From positions 1-9,686 of the forward strand of contig DASUSF010000245.1 in assembly GCA_036375275.1 (NCBI GenBank): DNA of 9,686 nucleotides, written 5' to 3'. The notes below the pieces were generated by a model. It did not search any database. It saw nothing but the letters and a program-made list of their open reading frames with translations, and was not told the origin of the DNA. The DNA comes from DASUSF01 sp036375275. Its GTDB lineage: Bacteria > Pseudomonadota > Alphaproteobacteria > Geminicoccales > Geminicoccaceae. Of the stretch, positions 1 through 6,127 are shown piece by piece. Made by a program: the position numbers and the translations under genes. How positions within the stretch are numbered: the first letter of the stretch is position 1; the number at the start of each line of letters is the position of its first letter.

Positions 1-1
1 C

Positions 2-580
2 GAGCACAAGATCAGCCCGCCCGGCATGACCGCCTACGGCCGCGACGAGGCGAACGCGATCTTCATGGCCGGCGATGCCGCGTTCACCCTCGTCGATTCG
101 ACCCACTTCGGCGACTTCAACGACGAGAACAAGTCGCGGATCGCCGGCAAGGTCGGCATGGCCCGGTTCCCGGTCGGGCCGCGCAACGAGGAGGCGATCG
201 CCTGGAACGAGATCTGGGGCTGGGCGATCCCGAAGGGCGTGCCCGACGAGCGGAAGGCGGTCGCCAAGGAGATGCTCGGCGCCATGCTCACCGACATCGA
301 CGGTCAGGTGAACCAGTGGAACGAGACCGGCGGGCCGCCGCCGAGCATGAAGGCCTGGGAGGTGATCGCCGCCGACGACCCGGTCTTCGCGCAGCTCAAG
401 CACGCGGTGTTCGACGCCAACATCCCGACCCACTCGGCCTACTACTTCCCGAACTGGCCGGCGGTCCACAAGGCGTACTCGGACGCGGTGATCGGCGCCG
501 TCTCGGGCGCGCGGGAGGACATCCCGGCGGCGCTCGAGGCGAGCGTCCAGACGGTGCACGACGCGGCCACGGGCAACTGA
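2..580 (+). CDS. ABC transporter solute-binding protein, C-terminal part (5' truncated by window edge)
   Basis: This is the C-terminal ~192 residues of an extracellular solute-binding protein of the carbohydrate-type (CUT1) ABC family. It would bind the substrate in the periplasm and deliver it to the two permeases encoded just downstream. The reading frame is open from base 2 and ends in TGA at 578-580. The N-terminus, with any signal peptide, lies outside the window, so the internal Met at 26 is not the true start. Family-typical features are a segment where the protein is tested in context (GDAAFTLVDST), the WGWAIPKG stretch, and a helical tail ending in VQTVHDAATGN, as usual for proteins of this class. 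The gene for the first permease starts 29 bases after the stop, so one transcript is likely. Family assignment rests on order and overall pattern. The ligand is unknown, and the CoA-enzyme neighbours hint that it may not be a simple sugar. Confidence 0.85.
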   Translation, partial: EHKISPPGMTAYGRDEANAIFMAGDAAFTLVDSTHFGDFNDENKSRIAGKVGMARFPVGPRNEEAIAWNEIWGWAIPKGVPDERKAVAKEMLGAMLTDIDGQVNQWNETGGPPPSMKAWEVIAADDPVFAQLKHAVFDANIPTHSAYYFPNWPAVHKAYSDAVIGAVSGAREDIPAALEASVQTVHDAATGN

Positions 581-609
581 CCGGCTGCTGACGCCCGAAG
601 GTCCGGACC

Positions 610-1560
610 ATGGCGCTCGCGCGCGCTACGGTGCCGACGCCGCCCGGAGGACCGGCTCCGGCGGCGTCGCCCCGCCGCTTCAGGCTGGGCGAGAAGGAGC
701 GGTTCATGCTGCTCCTGATCGCCCCGGCGGCGAGCGTGCTGATCATGTTCCAGATCGTCCCGATCGTGATCGGGGCGAACGCCAGCTTCCGGCACTGGCC
801 GCTCTACGACCCGTCGGGCGAGTGGCTCGGGCTCGAGCACTACGTCCGGGTGCTGACCGATCCGGTCTTCCTCGGCGTCGTGCTGCCCAACACCCTGCTC
901 CTGATGGTGAGCTCGGTCCTGATCTCGCTGATCCTCGGCCTTGCGCTCGCGCACCTCCTGAACCGGGACTTCCTCGGCCAGCGGATCGTCCAGACCGTGA
1001 TCCTGCTGCCGCTGATGATCGCCCCGGTGATCGCCGCGACCATGATGCGCTGGGTGTTCAACGACCAGTTCGGGATCGTCTCGGTGGTCTGGGAGGCGAT
1101 GGGCTTCGCGCCCCAGGCGTGGCTCGCCTCGCGCTGGCCGGCGTTCTCGATCATCGTCTTCACCGACGTCTGGATCTGGACGCCCTGGTTCACGATCATC
1201 CTGCTCGCCGGCCTGAAGTCGCTGCCCAAGGAGCCCTACGAGGCGGCCGCGATCGACGCCGCGACCAGGTGGCGGATGTTCACCCACCTGACGCTGCCGA
1301 TGCTGCGGCCGGTGATCGCGGTGTGCGTCGTGATCCGCTCGATCGACGCGTTTAGGACCTTCGATCAGGTCTGGGTGATCAGCCAGGGCGGGCCCGCACG
1401 GCAGACCGAGGTGTTCAGCGTCTACGCCTACGTCGAGGCCTTCCATAACCTCAACTTCGGGCGCGGGTCGGCGGCCGCGATCGTCGGCGCGATCATCATC
1501 ATGGTCCTCGGCATCGTCCTCTACCGCCTGCTCGACCGCTACATGGACGTCTCGCGGTGA
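610..1560 (+). CDS. ABC transporter permease, MalF/UgpA type
   Basis: Inner-membrane subunit (316 residues) of a binding-protein-dependent importer. It should form the translocation channel with the next gene product. About six hydrophobic segments are visible, the first near residues 33-56 and the last near 288-306. The cytoplasmic EAA loop that docks on the ATPase is clear at residues ~211-230 (EAAAIDAATRWRMFTHLTLP), and the GGP...T segment typical of MalF-type permeases follows at ~259-266. The N-terminus has a Pro/Ala-rich cytoplasmic tail of ~25 residues. The ATG at 610 is supported by a GAAGG ribosome-binding site at 597-601, eight bases upstream. The 3' end overlaps the next gene by four bases (GTGA), indicating translational coupling. 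Length is normal for the family. Substrate cannot be inferred. Confidence 0.93.
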   Translation: MALARATVPTPPGGPAPAASPRRFRLGEKERFMLLLIAPAASVLIMFQIVPIVIGANASFRHWPLYDPSGEWLGLEHYVRVLTDPVFLGVVLPNTLLLMVSSVLISLILGLALAHLLNRDFLGQRIVQTVILLPLMIAPVIAATMMRWVFNDQFGIVSVVWEAMGFAPQAWLASRWPAFSIIVFTDVWIWTPWFTIILLAGLKSLPKEPYEAAAIDAATRWRMFTHLTLPMLRPVIAVCVVIRSIDAFRTFDQVWVISQGGPARQTEVFSVYAYVEAFHNLNFGRGSAAAIVGAIIIMVLGIVLYRLLDRYMDVSR

Positions 1561-2420
1561 GCACCCCCGCGGCGGCGCTGCCGCACCACGAGCACCGCGG
1601 CAGCGGCTTCTTCGACGCGCTCGCGCCGGGCGGCAAGCGGGTCCTGTTCATCCTCGCCCTGCTCGCGACGCTCTTCCTGTTCGCGTTCCCGGCGTTCTGG
1701 CTGATCCTGACCTCGCTGCGCCCGGCCTGGGGGGTGTTCTACGTCCACCGCGGCACCGACTTCACGCTGTCGAACTTCTCGACCGTGCTGGAAGAGGAGA
1801 TCGTGGTCCGGGCGTTCATCAACAGCTTCGTGATCGCGACCGTCGCCACCGCGCTCTCGATCGTGGTGACCGTGACCTCCGGCTACATGCTGTCCCGCTT
1901 CAAGGGCCGGGTCGCGAGCACCTGGTTCGGGACGATCTACGTGTTCCGGACCGTGCCCTACATCTCCTGGGTGCTGCCGCTCTACTTCGTCACGCAATGG
2001 CTCGGCATCTTCGACACCTACGCGGGGCTGCTGCTCCCGCACATCGCCGTCCACATCTGCTTTTTCTCATGGATCATGAAGGGGTTCTTCGATTCCATTG
2101 ATCCGTCGATGGAATACGCGGCGCTGATCGACGGCTGCACCCGCTGGGGCGCGTTCATCCGGGTCGCGCTGCCGTCGGCGATCCCGGGCATCGCGGCGCT
2201 CTCGATCCTGTGCTGGCTCTACACCTGGAACGAGTTCCTGTTCGCGCTGATCCTGACCTCGCACAACACGCCGATGATCACGGTCACGATGGCGCAGTTC
2301 GTGACCGAGCTCGGGACCGAGTGGAACCTGATGAGCGCGACCGCCGTGATGGCCATGGGCCCGGCGCTGATCATCACGATCTTTGGCCAGAAGTATGTGA
2401 TCCGGGGGCTTCGCGTCTGA
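1557..2420 (+). CDS. ABC transporter permease, MalG/UgpE type
   Basis: Second inner-membrane channel subunit (287 residues), partner of the preceding permease. Hydrophobic segments are seen at ~29-52, 88-110, 124-146, 156-172, 211-233 and 262-276. The EAA loop lies at ~186-206 (EYAALIDGCTRWGAFIRVALP region) and matches the MalG-type pattern with the conserved Gly of DG and the final Pro. Translation most likely starts at GTG 1557, inside the GTGA overlap with the upstream stop, because no better start lies nearby and the overlap is typical of coupled subunits. The stop TGA (2418-2420) shares its A with the ATG of the ATPase gene. Length and topology are ordinary for CUT1 transporters. Confidence 0.93.
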   Translation: MSTPAAALPHHEHRGSGFFDALAPGGKRVLFILALLATLFLFAFPAFWLILTSLRPAWGVFYVHRGTDFTLSNFSTVLEEEIVVRAFINSFVIATVATALSIVVTVTSGYMLSRFKGRVASTWFGTIYVFRTVPYISWVLPLYFVTQWLGIFDTYAGLLLPHIAVHICFFSWIMKGFFDSIDPSMEYAALIDGCTRWGAFIRVALPSAIPGIAALSILCWLYTWNEFLFALILTSHNTPMITVTMAQFVTELGTEWNLMSATAVMAMGPALIITIFGQKYVIRGLRV

Positions 2421-3511
2421 TGGGAAGAGTGACGCTGCAGGGCGTGCACAAGCGCTACGGCGCGGTCACCGCGGTCAGCGACGTCAGCCTCGAGATCCAG
2501 GACCAGGAGTTCGTGGTCCTGGTCGGGCCGTCCGGCTGCGGCAAGTCGACCACGCTCCGGATGGTCGCCGGGCTCGAGGAGATCACCGGCGGCACGATCG
2601 CGATCGGCGAGCGGGTGGTGAACGACCTGCCGCCCAAGGACCGCGACATCGCGATGGTGTTCCAGAACTACGCGCTCTACCAGCACATGACGGTGTACGA
2701 CAACCTGGCCTTCGGGCTCAGGAACCGGAAGGCGCCGGAGAGCCGGATCCGCGACGAGATCGAGCACGCGGTCGGCATCCTCGGGATCGGTGAGCTCCTG
2801 GGCAGAAAGCCCCGCCAGCTCTCCGGCGGCCAGCAGCAGCGCGTCGCCCTCGGGCGCTGCATCGTCCGCCACCCGCAGGTCTTCCTGTTCGACGAGCCGC
2901 TCTCGAACCTCGACGCCAAGCTGCGGGCGCAGATGCGGATCGAGCTCAAGCGGCTGCGCGAGCGGGTGCCGACGACCTCGATCTACGTCACCCACGACCA
3001 GGTCGAGGCGATGACCCTCGGCGACCGGGTCGTGGTGATGAAGGACGGCCACGTCCAGCAGGTGGGCACGCCCTGGGAGATCTACACCCGCCCGAGCTCG
3101 CGCTTCGTCGCCGGCTTCATCGGCTCGCCGGCCATGAACTTCGTCGATGTCGCGGTCGAGGGCGAGGGCGACGACGTCTGGCTCCGCCAGGCCGGCATGA
3201 CGATCCCGGCCCCCGCCGAGCGACGGGCGGCGCTCGCCGCGTACGTCGGGCGGAAGGTGACGCTCGGCGTCCGGCCCGAGCACGTGAGCATCGCCGACGG
3301 CGTGCCGGGCCCGGTCGTCGAGGGCCGGATCGACGTCACCGAGCAGCTCGGCTCCGAGCTCCAGGTCGACGTCCTGGTCGGCGACACCCCGATCATCGTC
3401 AGCCGGATCGATCCCGAGCGCGCGCTCGCGCCCGGCCAGCCGGTCCGCCTCGCGCTCAACCCCGCGCGCCTGCACTTCTTCGACCGCGAGACGGAGGCCG
3501 TGATCCCGTGA
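2420..3511 (+). CDS. ABC transporter ATP-binding protein, MalK/UgpC type
   Basis: Cytoplasmic ATPase (363 residues) that energises the importer formed by the two preceding permeases. All nucleotide-binding motifs are present: Walker A GPSGCGKST (37-45), Q-loop Gln82, signature LSGGQQQR (134-141), Walker B VFLFDEP (154-160) with catalytic Glu159, D-loop SNLDAKL, and H-loop His192 in THDQ. The C-terminal ~130 residues form the TOBE/MOI regulatory region, including the LGVRPEH motif (282-288) common in MalK/UgpC/MsmK proteins, so this is the carbohydrate-type rather than the peptide-type ATPase. The ATG at 2420 was chosen over a far-upstream GTG at 2210 because it gives the normal family N-terminus and sits in a TGATG overlap with the permease stop. 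The last codon overlaps the CoA-transferase start (GTGA). Confidence 0.96.
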   Translation: MGRVTLQGVHKRYGAVTAVSDVSLEIQDQEFVVLVGPSGCGKSTTLRMVAGLEEITGGTIAIGERVVNDLPPKDRDIAMVFQNYALYQHMTVYDNLAFGLRNRKAPESRIRDEIEHAVGILGIGELLGRKPRQLSGGQQQRVALGRCIVRHPQVFLFDEPLSNLDAKLRAQMRIELKRLRERVPTTSIYVTHDQVEAMTLGDRVVVMKDGHVQQVGTPWEIYTRPSSRFVAGFIGSPAMNFVDVAVEGEGDDVWLRQAGMTIPAPAERRAALAAYVGRKVTLGVRPEHVSIADGVPGPVVEGRIDVTEQLGSELQVDVLVGDTPIIVSRIDPERALAPGQPVRLALNPARLHFFDRETEAVIP

Positions 3512-4725
3512 GCGAGGCAGCGAACGACCAGGCGCCGCTGGTGCTCGACGGCATGAAGGTGGTGAGCTTCTGCCACTACCTGCAGGGCCCGGCCGCGGCC
3601 CAGTACCTCGCCGACATGGGCGCCGACGTGATCAAGGTCGAGCCGATCGGCGGCGCGTTCGAGCGCGGCTGGTCGGGCGCCCGCACCTACGTCGACGACG
3701 TCTCGGCCTTCTACCTCTGCGCCAACCGCAACAAGCGCTCGGTCGCGCTCGACCTCAAGCACCCGGACGGCGTCGCCGCGGCGCGGAAGCTGATCGCCGG
3801 GGCGGACGCGGTCATGGAGAACTTCCGGCCGGGCGTCATGGACCGGCTCGGGCTCGGCTACGCGGACGCCAGGAAGGTCAACGAGACGGTGATCTACGCG
3901 TCCGCGACCGGCTTCGGCGGCGACGGCCCGATGGTCGGCAGGCCCGGCCAGGACCTCCTGATCCAGGCCTATTCCGGCCTCGTCGCCTCGACCGGCCACT
4001 TCCACGAGCGGCCGACCCCGATCGGGTTCGCCGCCGCCGACCAGCACGGCGCGGCGCTGCTCGCGATGAGCATGATCGGCGCCTACGTCCGCCAGCTGAC
4101 GAAGGGGCAGGGGACCCGGATCGACGCGAGCCTGCTCTCAGCCGGCCTCGACCTCCAGACCGAGCCGCTCACCATCTACTTCACCAAGCGCGCCAACGCC
4201 GAGATCATGCGCCGCAACCAGAACCTCGCGACCTGGTTCCACGAGGCGCCCTACGGCGTCTATCGTCTCCAGGACTGCTGGCTGGCGCTGTCGATGAACG
4301 AGGGGCCGAAGCTCGCCCGCGCGCTGCAGAGCGCCCGCCTCGCCGAGGTCGCCGAGGTCGACCGCTACCACGAGCGGGACCGCTTCGCCGAGGTCCTGGC
4401 GGACGAGCTGAAGGACCGGACGCTCGAGAGCCTGATCCCCGGGTTCGACCAGGAGAAGATCTGGTACCAGCGGGTCAACAGCTACGACGACCTGATGGAC
4501 GACCCGCAGATCCGGCACAACGGCACGTTCCGCGAGGTCGAGGTCAAGGGCGGCAAGGCGGTCCTGGTCAACCACCCGGTCCGCTACGACGGCCGGACCC
4601 CGCCGCTCCGCCGCCTGCCGATCGAGGTCGGCGAGGACACCCGGGAGGTCCTGGCCGAGGCCGGCTATGGGGCCGACGAGATCGACCGGCTGATCGCCTC
4701 CGGCGCCGCCCGCGCCCCGGCCTGA
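3508..4725 (+). CDS. Class III CoA-transferase (CaiB/BaiF family)
   Basis: A 405-residue protein of the family that moves CoA between carboxylic acids (formyl-CoA transferase Frc, CaiB, BaiF, itaconate/mesaconate CoA-transferases). The N-terminal nucleotide-fold signature is present (DGMKVVSF..., GAAQ-like segment, LADMGADVIKVEP at ~35-46), followed by NRNKRSVALDLKHP (73-86) and ENFRPG (104-109). Asp178, in FAAADQHGA, sits 29 residues after Asp149, the same spacing as Glu140 to the catalytic Asp169 of Frc as I recall it. Asp178 is therefore the likely nucleophile. Start is GTG 3508, four bases inside the ATPase gene, so it is translationally coupled to the transporter. That coupling suggests the imported compound, or a product of it, is the acid that receives CoA. 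The actual acid and CoA donor are unknown. Confidence 0.93.
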   Translation: MSEAANDQAPLVLDGMKVVSFCHYLQGPAAAQYLADMGADVIKVEPIGGAFERGWSGARTYVDDVSAFYLCANRNKRSVALDLKHPDGVAAARKLIAGADAVMENFRPGVMDRLGLGYADARKVNETVIYASATGFGGDGPMVGRPGQDLLIQAYSGLVASTGHFHERPTPIGFAAADQHGAALLAMSMIGAYVRQLTKGQGTRIDASLLSAGLDLQTEPLTIYFTKRANAEIMRRNQNLATWFHEAPYGVYRLQDCWLALSMNEGPKLARALQSARLAEVAEVDRYHERDRFAEVLADELKDRTLESLIPGFDQEKIWYQRVNSYDDLMDDPQIRHNGTFREVEVKGGKAVLVNHPVRYDGRTPPLRRLPIEVGEDTREVLAEAGYGADEIDRLIASGAARAPA

Positions 4726-4749
4726 TGCCGGACCAGGAGGTCTTTTTCT

Positions 4750-4792
4750 GGCAGGCCTGCGAAGGCAGACCCTGCCTTCTGCAGGCCATGCC
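4750..4792. repeat. Imperfect inverted repeat (19/21-base arms, 3-base loop)
   Basis: The left arm 4750-4768 and right arm 4772-4792 pair along their full length, except that the right arm carries two extra single bases (bulges), with the loop ACC at 4769-4771. It starts 25 bases after the CoA-transferase stop codon. A TCTTTTTC run precedes it (4741-4748), but no T-run follows it on either strand's downstream side, so a classical intrinsic terminator is not supported. It could be an RNA-stabilising stem, an attenuating structure or a mobile palindromic repeat. Confidence 0.7.
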
Positions 4793-4800
4793 GAGCATCC

Positions 4801-4884
4801 GCATCGAGCGGGCGGTGGGGTCAAGGATCTTCGACCGGCGAAGCCGGGGTGCTCCGCGCGTCCTTGACCTCCGCCGGTCGATGC
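4801..4884. repeat. Long nested stem-loop with an alternative crossing pairing
   Basis: Four nested complementary segments are visible: GCATCGA (4801-4807) with TCGATGC (4878-4884), GGCGG (4811-4815) with CCGCC (4871-4875), GGTCAAGGA (4819-4827) with TCCTTGACC (4861-4869), and an apical CCGGC-GAA-GCCGG hairpin (4835-4847). A competing perfect pairing joins CGACCGGCG (4832-4840) to CGCCGGTCG (4872-4880). It crosses the 9-base stem and excludes the apical hairpin and outer stems. The sequence is thus either a palindromic repeat element or a leader RNA that can adopt two folds. Confidence 0.7.
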
Positions 4885-4979
4885 CATTCGCGCGCGGCCA
4901 GCCCCGAGTGGGCCGGGCGTCCGCAGAGGCGGAATGGTCTGGGTCGAGGCGCGGCGTCGAAGCCTCCCTCTCCCCTTGC

Positions 4980-5007
4980 GGGTGAGGGTGAGGGTGAGGG
5001 TGAGGGG
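4980..5007 (+). repeat. Tandem GGGTGA repeat (4 copies) with G-quadruplex potential
   Basis: Four exact GGGTGA units (4980-5003) are followed by GGGG, giving five runs of three or more G separated by TGA. This fits the usual G-quadruplex pattern with 3-base loops, on the strand that would be the mRNA of the MaoC gene. The preceding CCCTCTCCCC-like stretch (4967-4976) is partly complementary, so a hairpin could compete. The repeat ends 33 bases before the MaoC start codon. Similar CCCTCTCCCC...GGGTGAGGGG segments are, as far as I remember, common intergenic repeats in alphaproteobacteria. Confidence 0.8.
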
Positions 5008-5026
5008 CGGCCGCGCGGCACAAAGC

Positions 5027-5032
5027 GGGGAG
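5027..5032 (+). promoter_or_regulatory. Ribosome-binding site of the MaoC gene
   Basis: GGGGAG ends eight bases before ATG 5041. It fixes the start of the MaoC gene and rules out the longer frame opening at GTG 4849, whose extra residues are low-complexity translation of the repeat region. Confidence 0.7.
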
Positions 5033-5040
5033 ACGACGAC

Positions 5041-5484
5041 ATGAGCGACTTCTACGTGGCGGTCGGCGACGAGGTCAGCTTCGCCAAGACCATCGGCGAA
5101 TCCGACGTCTACCTGTTCGCCGGCATCACCGTCGACCTCTCGCCCAACCACGTCAACGAGGCGTTCATGGCGAAGTCGGCCTACGGCCGGCGGATCGCCC
5201 ACGGCGTGCTCCTGGTCGGCTTCATGTCGACCACCTCGACCCTGATGATCGAGAAGTGCGCCGGCACGGGATCCGGCGAGACCCCGGTGTCGCTCGGCTA
5301 CGACCGGGTCCGCTTCCTCGGCCCCGCCTTCATCGGCGACACGATCACCGTCACCTACCGGATCGCCGAGATCGACCCCGAGCGCCGCCGCTCGCGCTCC
5401 GAGATCGAGGTCAGGAACCAGGCGGGCGAGCTGATCGCGGTCGCCCAGCACATCCTGAAGTGGGTCCGGAACCCGGCCGCCTGA
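5041..5484 (+). CDS. MaoC-type enoyl-CoA hydratase/dehydratase
   Basis: A 147-residue single hot-dog-fold protein of the MaoC/(R)-specific enoyl-CoA hydratase family, acting on CoA esters in the cytoplasm. The hydratase motif is intact: FAGITVDLSPNHVNEAF places Asp32 and His37 with the D-x4-H spacing of the catalytic Asp31/His36 in PhaJ-type hydratases. The downstream RRIAHGVLLVG segment (50-60) is the conserved oxyanion-side stretch. A YDRVRFLGPAFIGDTITV segment near residues 87-104 is typical of the second half of the fold. Length matches stand-alone R-hydratases rather than two-domain forms. The gene lies 315 bases after the CoA-transferase and 24 bases before the SnoaL-like gene. The likely role is hydrating or dehydrating the CoA ester made by the CoA-transferase; mesaconyl- or itaconyl-CoA chemistry is one precedent, but this is inference. 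Confidence 0.9.
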   Translation: MSDFYVAVGDEVSFAKTIGESDVYLFAGITVDLSPNHVNEAFMAKSAYGRRIAHGVLLVGFMSTTSTLMIEKCAGTGSGETPVSLGYDRVRFLGPAFIGDTITVTYRIAEIDPERRRSRSEIEVRNQAGELIAVAQHILKWVRNPAA

Positions 5485-5508
5485 GCGCCGTCGCGGGAGC
5501 GAAGCACG

Positions 5509-6024
5509 ATGTCGGACGACGACCTCCGCCGCCTCCTCGACCTCGAGGCGATCAGGCAGCTGAAGGCGCGCTACTGCCGCTACGTCGACACCAAGCAGTG
5601 GGACCGGCTCGCCACCCTGTTCACGTCCGACACCCGCTTCGAAGGCTTCGGCTCGGCCCCGACCGGCGCGGGGCCCGACGAGTTCATCCGCGGCATCTCG
5701 GGGCGCCTCGCCAACGCGGTCTCGATCCACCACTGCCACACCCCGGAGATCGTGTTCACCGGGCCGGACAGCGCGCGCGGGGTCTGGGCGATGATGGACC
5801 TGCTCCAGTTCCCGCCCGGGCAGAGCCCGCGCGAGGCGCCCGGCCGCCGCGGCTTCCGCGCCTACGGCCACTACGAGGAGGCGTACCGGCGCGACGGCGG
5901 CGTCTGGCGGTTCTGCTTCCTCCGCCTGACCCGGCTCCGGATCGACCCGCTGCCGGACGACCACCCGGAGCCGCGCGCCGACCTCCTCGCCGCGTCGCCC
6001 GACTGGCTCGATCGCGGCATCTGA
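5509..6024 (+). CDS. SnoaL-like / NTF2-fold protein, BaiE-like (SnoaL_4)
   Basis: A 171-residue protein of the nuclear-transport-factor-2 fold, SnoaL_4 group, which includes the bile acid 7-alpha-dehydratase BaiE and related dehydratases and isomerases. The N-terminal pattern DLEAIRQLKARYCRYVDTKQWD (11-32) closely follows BaiE as I recall it, with Tyr22 and Asp27 matching the spacing of BaiE Tyr30 and Asp35. The HHCHTPEI segment (74-81) supplies His74/75/77, WAMMDLL supplies Asp97, and Arg139/Arg142 lie where BaiE has Arg146. A full polar pocket therefore seems to be retained. A GGGAG site (5495-5499) nine bases before ATG 5509 supports the start. It follows the MaoC gene in the same direction, so they are probably co-transcribed. 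The reaction is unknown; many members have no assigned activity. Confidence 0.82.
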   Translation: MSDDDLRRLLDLEAIRQLKARYCRYVDTKQWDRLATLFTSDTRFEGFGSAPTGAGPDEFIRGISGRLANAVSIHHCHTPEIVFTGPDSARGVWAMMDLLQFPPGQSPREAPGRRGFRAYGHYEEAYRRDGGVWRFCFLRLTRLRIDPLPDDHPEPRADLLAASPDWLDRGI

Positions 6025-6045
6025 AGGTTGGCGGCGGCCCGGCCC

Positions 6046-6079
6046 GGCCGGCGCCCATGATCATTGACCGGCGCCGGCC
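6046..6079. repeat. Perfect 10-base inverted repeat upstream of the hydrolase gene
   Basis: GGCCGGCGCC (6046-6055) and GGCGCCGGCC (6070-6079) are perfectly complementary around a 14-base centre. That centre itself contains the 8-base palindrome ATGATCAT (6057-6064). The repeat lies 22 bases after the SnoaL-like stop codon. A pyrimidine-rich stretch (6084-6098) follows, but no clean T-run, so it is a weak terminator candidate or a regulator-binding site for the hydrolase gene. Confidence 0.5.
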
Positions 6080-6112
6080 CGGCTCCAGTTCCTTCTCTTG
6101 ACCAACACAAAG

Positions 6113-6119
6113 AAGGAGG
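6113..6119 (+). promoter_or_regulatory. Strong ribosome-binding site of the hydrolase gene
   Basis: AAGGAGG, nearly a full anti-Shine-Dalgarno complement, ends eight bases before ATG 6128. It decides the start over the TTG at 6098, whose use would add ten residues in front of the signal peptide. Confidence 0.85.
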
Positions 6120-6127
6120 CATCGAAC

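Larger units (their letters stand above)
4726..5040 (+). other. Structured 315-base intergenic region between CoA-transferase and MaoC genes
   Basis: No convincing gene lies here. An 86-codon frame begins at ATG 4725, overlapping the CoA-transferase stop, but it is Arg/Ser/Gly-rich and spans the hairpins below, so I do not call it. Three sequence structures fill the gap: an imperfect hairpin at 4750-4792, a long nested stem at 4801-4884, and a G-rich tandem repeat at 4980-5007. Smaller inverted pairs also occur, such as CCATTC (4884-4889) with GAATGG (4932-4937) and GAGGC (4946-4950) with GCCTC (4962-4966). No recognisable sigma-70 promoter is evident. The region is either a mosaic of intergenic repeats or a structured untranslated RNA within one operon. 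Confidence 0.6.

Noticed and set aside
442..1446. 334-codon - strand frame
   Set aside because: Antisense to the binding protein and first permease; the His/Arg/Asp-rich sequence has no family features.
2210..2419. Upstream GTG start for the ATPase
   Set aside because: It would add 70 residues that overlap the permease in another frame; ATG 2420 gives the family-typical N-terminus.
2219..3475. 418-codon - strand frame
   Set aside because: Antisense shadow of the ABC ATPase gene, with its composition typical of reverse reading of high-GC coding DNA.
4725..4985. 86-codon + frame starting at the CoA-transferase stop
   Set aside because: It covers both hairpins, is Arg/Ser-rich with no recognisable motif, and lacks its own ribosome-binding site. 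The TGATG overlap alone is not enough.
4980..5007. GGGTGA repeat as a CRISPR or telomere-like array
   Set aside because: Only four 6-base units with no spacers; it is a simple tandem repeat.
4849..5040. N-terminal extension of the MaoC protein from GTG 4849
   Set aside because: The extra residues are translated repeat (Gly-Glu runs), and ATG 5041 has a well-placed GGGGAG and gives the normal family length.
4138..5964. Long open frame on the - strand (608 codons)
   Set aside because: It lies antisense to the CoA-transferase, MaoC and SnoaL-like genes, is Arg/Gly/Ala/Asp-rich low-complexity, and is explained by GC bias in third positions.
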